Assembly (NCBI GenBank): GCA_002937555.1
Contig: PTKB01000025.1
Location: forward strand, 1-16,206
DNA from: Alphaproteobacteria bacterium MarineAlpha10_Bin2
GTDB lineage: Bacteria; Pseudomonadota; Alphaproteobacteria; UBA828
Reading direction: 5' to 3'
DNA: 16,206 bases
Part shown: one piece after another, positions 14,940 to 16,206 of the stretch
How the letters are laid out: each line of letters starts with the position of its first letter
Position numbering within the stretch: the stretch's first letter is position 1
Program-made: the position numbers and the translations under genes
The notes under the pieces: generated by a model
The model's database searches: none
What the model was told of the DNA's origin: nothing
What the model saw: only the letters and a program-made list of their open reading frames with translations

Positions 14940-15911
14940 ATGAGCAAATTGAACGAACAAACGGCGCGCGCCATGCACCGGACCATGTGCCGCATCCGCT
15001 ATTTCGAAGAAGCGGCATCGGCGAAATACAAAGAAGGCGTGCTGCCAGGCTTTATCCATCTTTCGATCGGCCAGGAAGCCTGCGCGGCCGGCGTCTGCGC
15101 CACATTGCAAGACAGCGATTACATCACCAGCACCCATCGCGGCCACGGCCATTGCTTGGCCAAGGGCGGTGACGCCAAGCGCATGATGGCGGAACTGTTC
15201 GCCAAACAGGCGGGTTATTCGCAAGGCCGCGGCGGCTCCATGCATATCGCAGATGTCGCGGTCGGTATGCTCGGCGCCAACGGTATCGTCGGGCAATCGA
15301 TGCCGCTCGGCGTCGGCGCGGCGCTGACCGCGCAAGTGACCGGCTCGGGCGCCGTGGCGGTGGCGTTTTTCGGCGAGGGCGCGTCGGGCGCCGGCGTTGC
15401 GCATGAAGCGATGAACATGGCCTCGCTGTGGCGCCTGCCGCTGGTGTTTTTCTGCGAATCCAACCGCTATGCCGAGCTCTCACCTTACGAGATCCATGTG
15501 CCGATCGCCAATGTCGCCGACCGGGCGCCGGCCTATGACATGCCGGGCGTCACCATCGATGGCGGCGACGCGGCGGCAGTCTATGAGACTATGGCCGAAG
15601 CCGTGGCGCGTGCGCGCGCCGGACAAGGACCGTCATTGGTCGAAGCCAAGACCTACCGCTGGCATGGCCATTACGAGGGCGATCCGGAAGTCTATAAGCC
15701 GGATGGCGAGACCGAGGCGGAGAAGGCGCGCGACCCCATCCCGCGCTTCGAAGCCGTGCTGAGGGAAAGCTTCGGCGTCACGGCGTTGGATTCGGTACAT
15801 ACGGAAGAAAAAGCCGCCATCGAGGACGCAGTGACCTTCGCCGAGCAAGCCGCCGATCCGACGCCCGATGGTCTGACCGCCAACGTCTACGCACCGGCGG
15901 GAGGCGTCTGA
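14940..15911 (+). CDS. Thiamine-diphosphate 2-oxoacid dehydrogenase E1 alpha subunit (pyruvate/acetoin type)
   Basis: The 323-residue protein is the alpha subunit of a heterotetrameric E1 that decarboxylates a 2-oxoacid or acetoin using thiamine diphosphate. Family blocks are PGFIHLSIGQEA at 36-47, THRGHGHCLAKG at 65-76, GRGGSMHIAD at 96-105 and TYRWHGHYEGDP, a pattern like acetoin dehydrogenase. The cofactor motif usually written GDG-N(26)-NN reads G145-E146-G147 and ends ESN175-R-Y177: the first metal ligand is Glu instead of Asp, while the Asn and Tyr ligands are kept. It starts 12 bases after the acyl-CoA dehydrogenase stop, with GAGGA at 14926-14930. Its stop shares one base with the ATG of the beta subunit, so the two are translationally coupled. 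Whether the substrate is pyruvate, acetoin or a branched 2-oxoacid is not settled. Confidence 0.9.
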   Translation: MSKLNEQTARAMHRTMCRIRYFEEAASAKYKEGVLPGFIHLSIGQEACAAGVCATLQDSDYITSTHRGHGHCLAKGGDAKRMMAELFAKQAGYSQGRGGSMHIADVAVGMLGANGIVGQSMPLGVGAALTAQVTGSGAVAVAFFGEGASGAGVAHEAMNMASLWRLPLVFFCESNRYAELSPYEIHVPIANVADRAPAYDMPGVTIDGGDAAAVYETMAEAVARARAGQGPSLVEAKTYRWHGHYEGDPEVYKPDGETEAEKARDPIPRFEAVLRESFGVTALDSVHTEEKAAIEDAVTFAEQAADPTPDGLTANVYAPAGGV

Positions 15912-16206
15912 TGGCCAAGCTTAAATATTATCAGGCGTTCAACCGCGCGCTGCGCGAGGAAATGGCGCGCGACGAAACCACCATCCTGATGGGCGAAGAT
16001 ATCGGCAAATCGGGCGGCATATTCGCCCAAACGCGCGGATTGCACGCGGAATTCGGCGGCTTGCGTGTGCGCGATACGCCGATTGCCGAGAACGGCTTCG
16101 TGTCCGCCGCTGTCGGCGCGGCCATGACCGGCCTGCGCCCGGTGGTCGAAATCGGCTTCGAGGATTTCCTCACCTGCTGTATGGACCCGCTGGTCAACCA
16201 GGCGGC
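15911..16206 (+). CDS. 2-oxoacid dehydrogenase E1 beta subunit (3' partial)
   Basis: The first 98 residues of an E1 beta subunit are present and the frame runs off the window. Blocks typical of pyruvate/acetoin/2-oxoisovalerate E1 beta are clear: MGEDIGKSGGIFAQTRGL at about 27-44, then FGGLRVRDTPIAENGF at about 48-63, where the glutamate of PIAEN activates the thiamine ring, and AVGAAMTGLRPVVEIGFEDF at about 67-86. The ATG overlaps the alpha-subunit TGA by one base (TGATG) and has GGGAGG at 15899-15904, six bases upstream. An E2 acyltransferase gene would be expected just downstream, outside the window. Confidence 0.93.
   Translation, partial: MAKLKYYQAFNRALREEMARDETTILMGEDIGKSGGIFAQTRGLHAEFGGLRVRDTPIAENGFVSAAVGAAMTGLRPVVEIGFEDFLTCCMDPLVNQA

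Overview
This GC-rich window carries metabolic genes typical of an alphaproteobacterium, possibly a Rhodospirillales-like lineage. That placement rests on base composition, operon style and protein character only; there is no rRNA or marker gene. No tRNA, rRNA, CRISPR array, insertion sequence or phage gene was seen. Genes are tightly packed, and the only sizeable non-coding stretch is the 183-base divergent region at 13599-13781.

Region 1 (1-4641, + strand) is a urease cluster in the order ureF (5' end cut by the window), a fused gamma/beta subunit gene (ureAB), ureC, ureD, ureG. It would make the nickel enzyme that hydrolyses urea to ammonia and CO2, plus three of its maturation factors. 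UreC keeps all nickel ligands and catalytic residues but is divergent in the active-site flap. No ureE is visible.

Region 2 (4678-7801, - strand) is a compact four-gene operon converging on the urease genes. In transcription order it encodes a short-chain dehydrogenase/reductase, a cupin protein, a 2-oxoglutarate/Fe(II) oxygenase and an ornithine cyclodeaminase/mu-crystallin family protein. I do not recognise it as a described pathway. It looks like an oxidative route for an amino acid or related nitrogen compound.

Region 3 (7939-10066, + strand) appears to be one membrane signalling gene now read in two frames. It has a signal peptide, a putative beta-propeller-like periplasmic domain, membrane helices and a degenerate histidine-kinase ATPase-like domain. 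The coding frame changes at a CCG repeat near 8722.

Region 4 (10070-16206) holds two divergent acyl-CoA operons. Leftward are an AMP-forming acyl-CoA ligase, an SCP-x-type thiolase and an unrecognised cysteine-containing protein. Rightward are an acyl-CoA dehydrogenase and the alpha and beta subunits of a thiamine-diphosphate 2-oxoacid (pyruvate/acetoin-type) dehydrogenase E1, the beta gene being cut by the window end. The shared intergenic region has a perfect inverted repeat (probable operator) and a good sigma-70-like promoter. Together these genes suggest activation and beta-oxidation-like breakdown of an organic acid.
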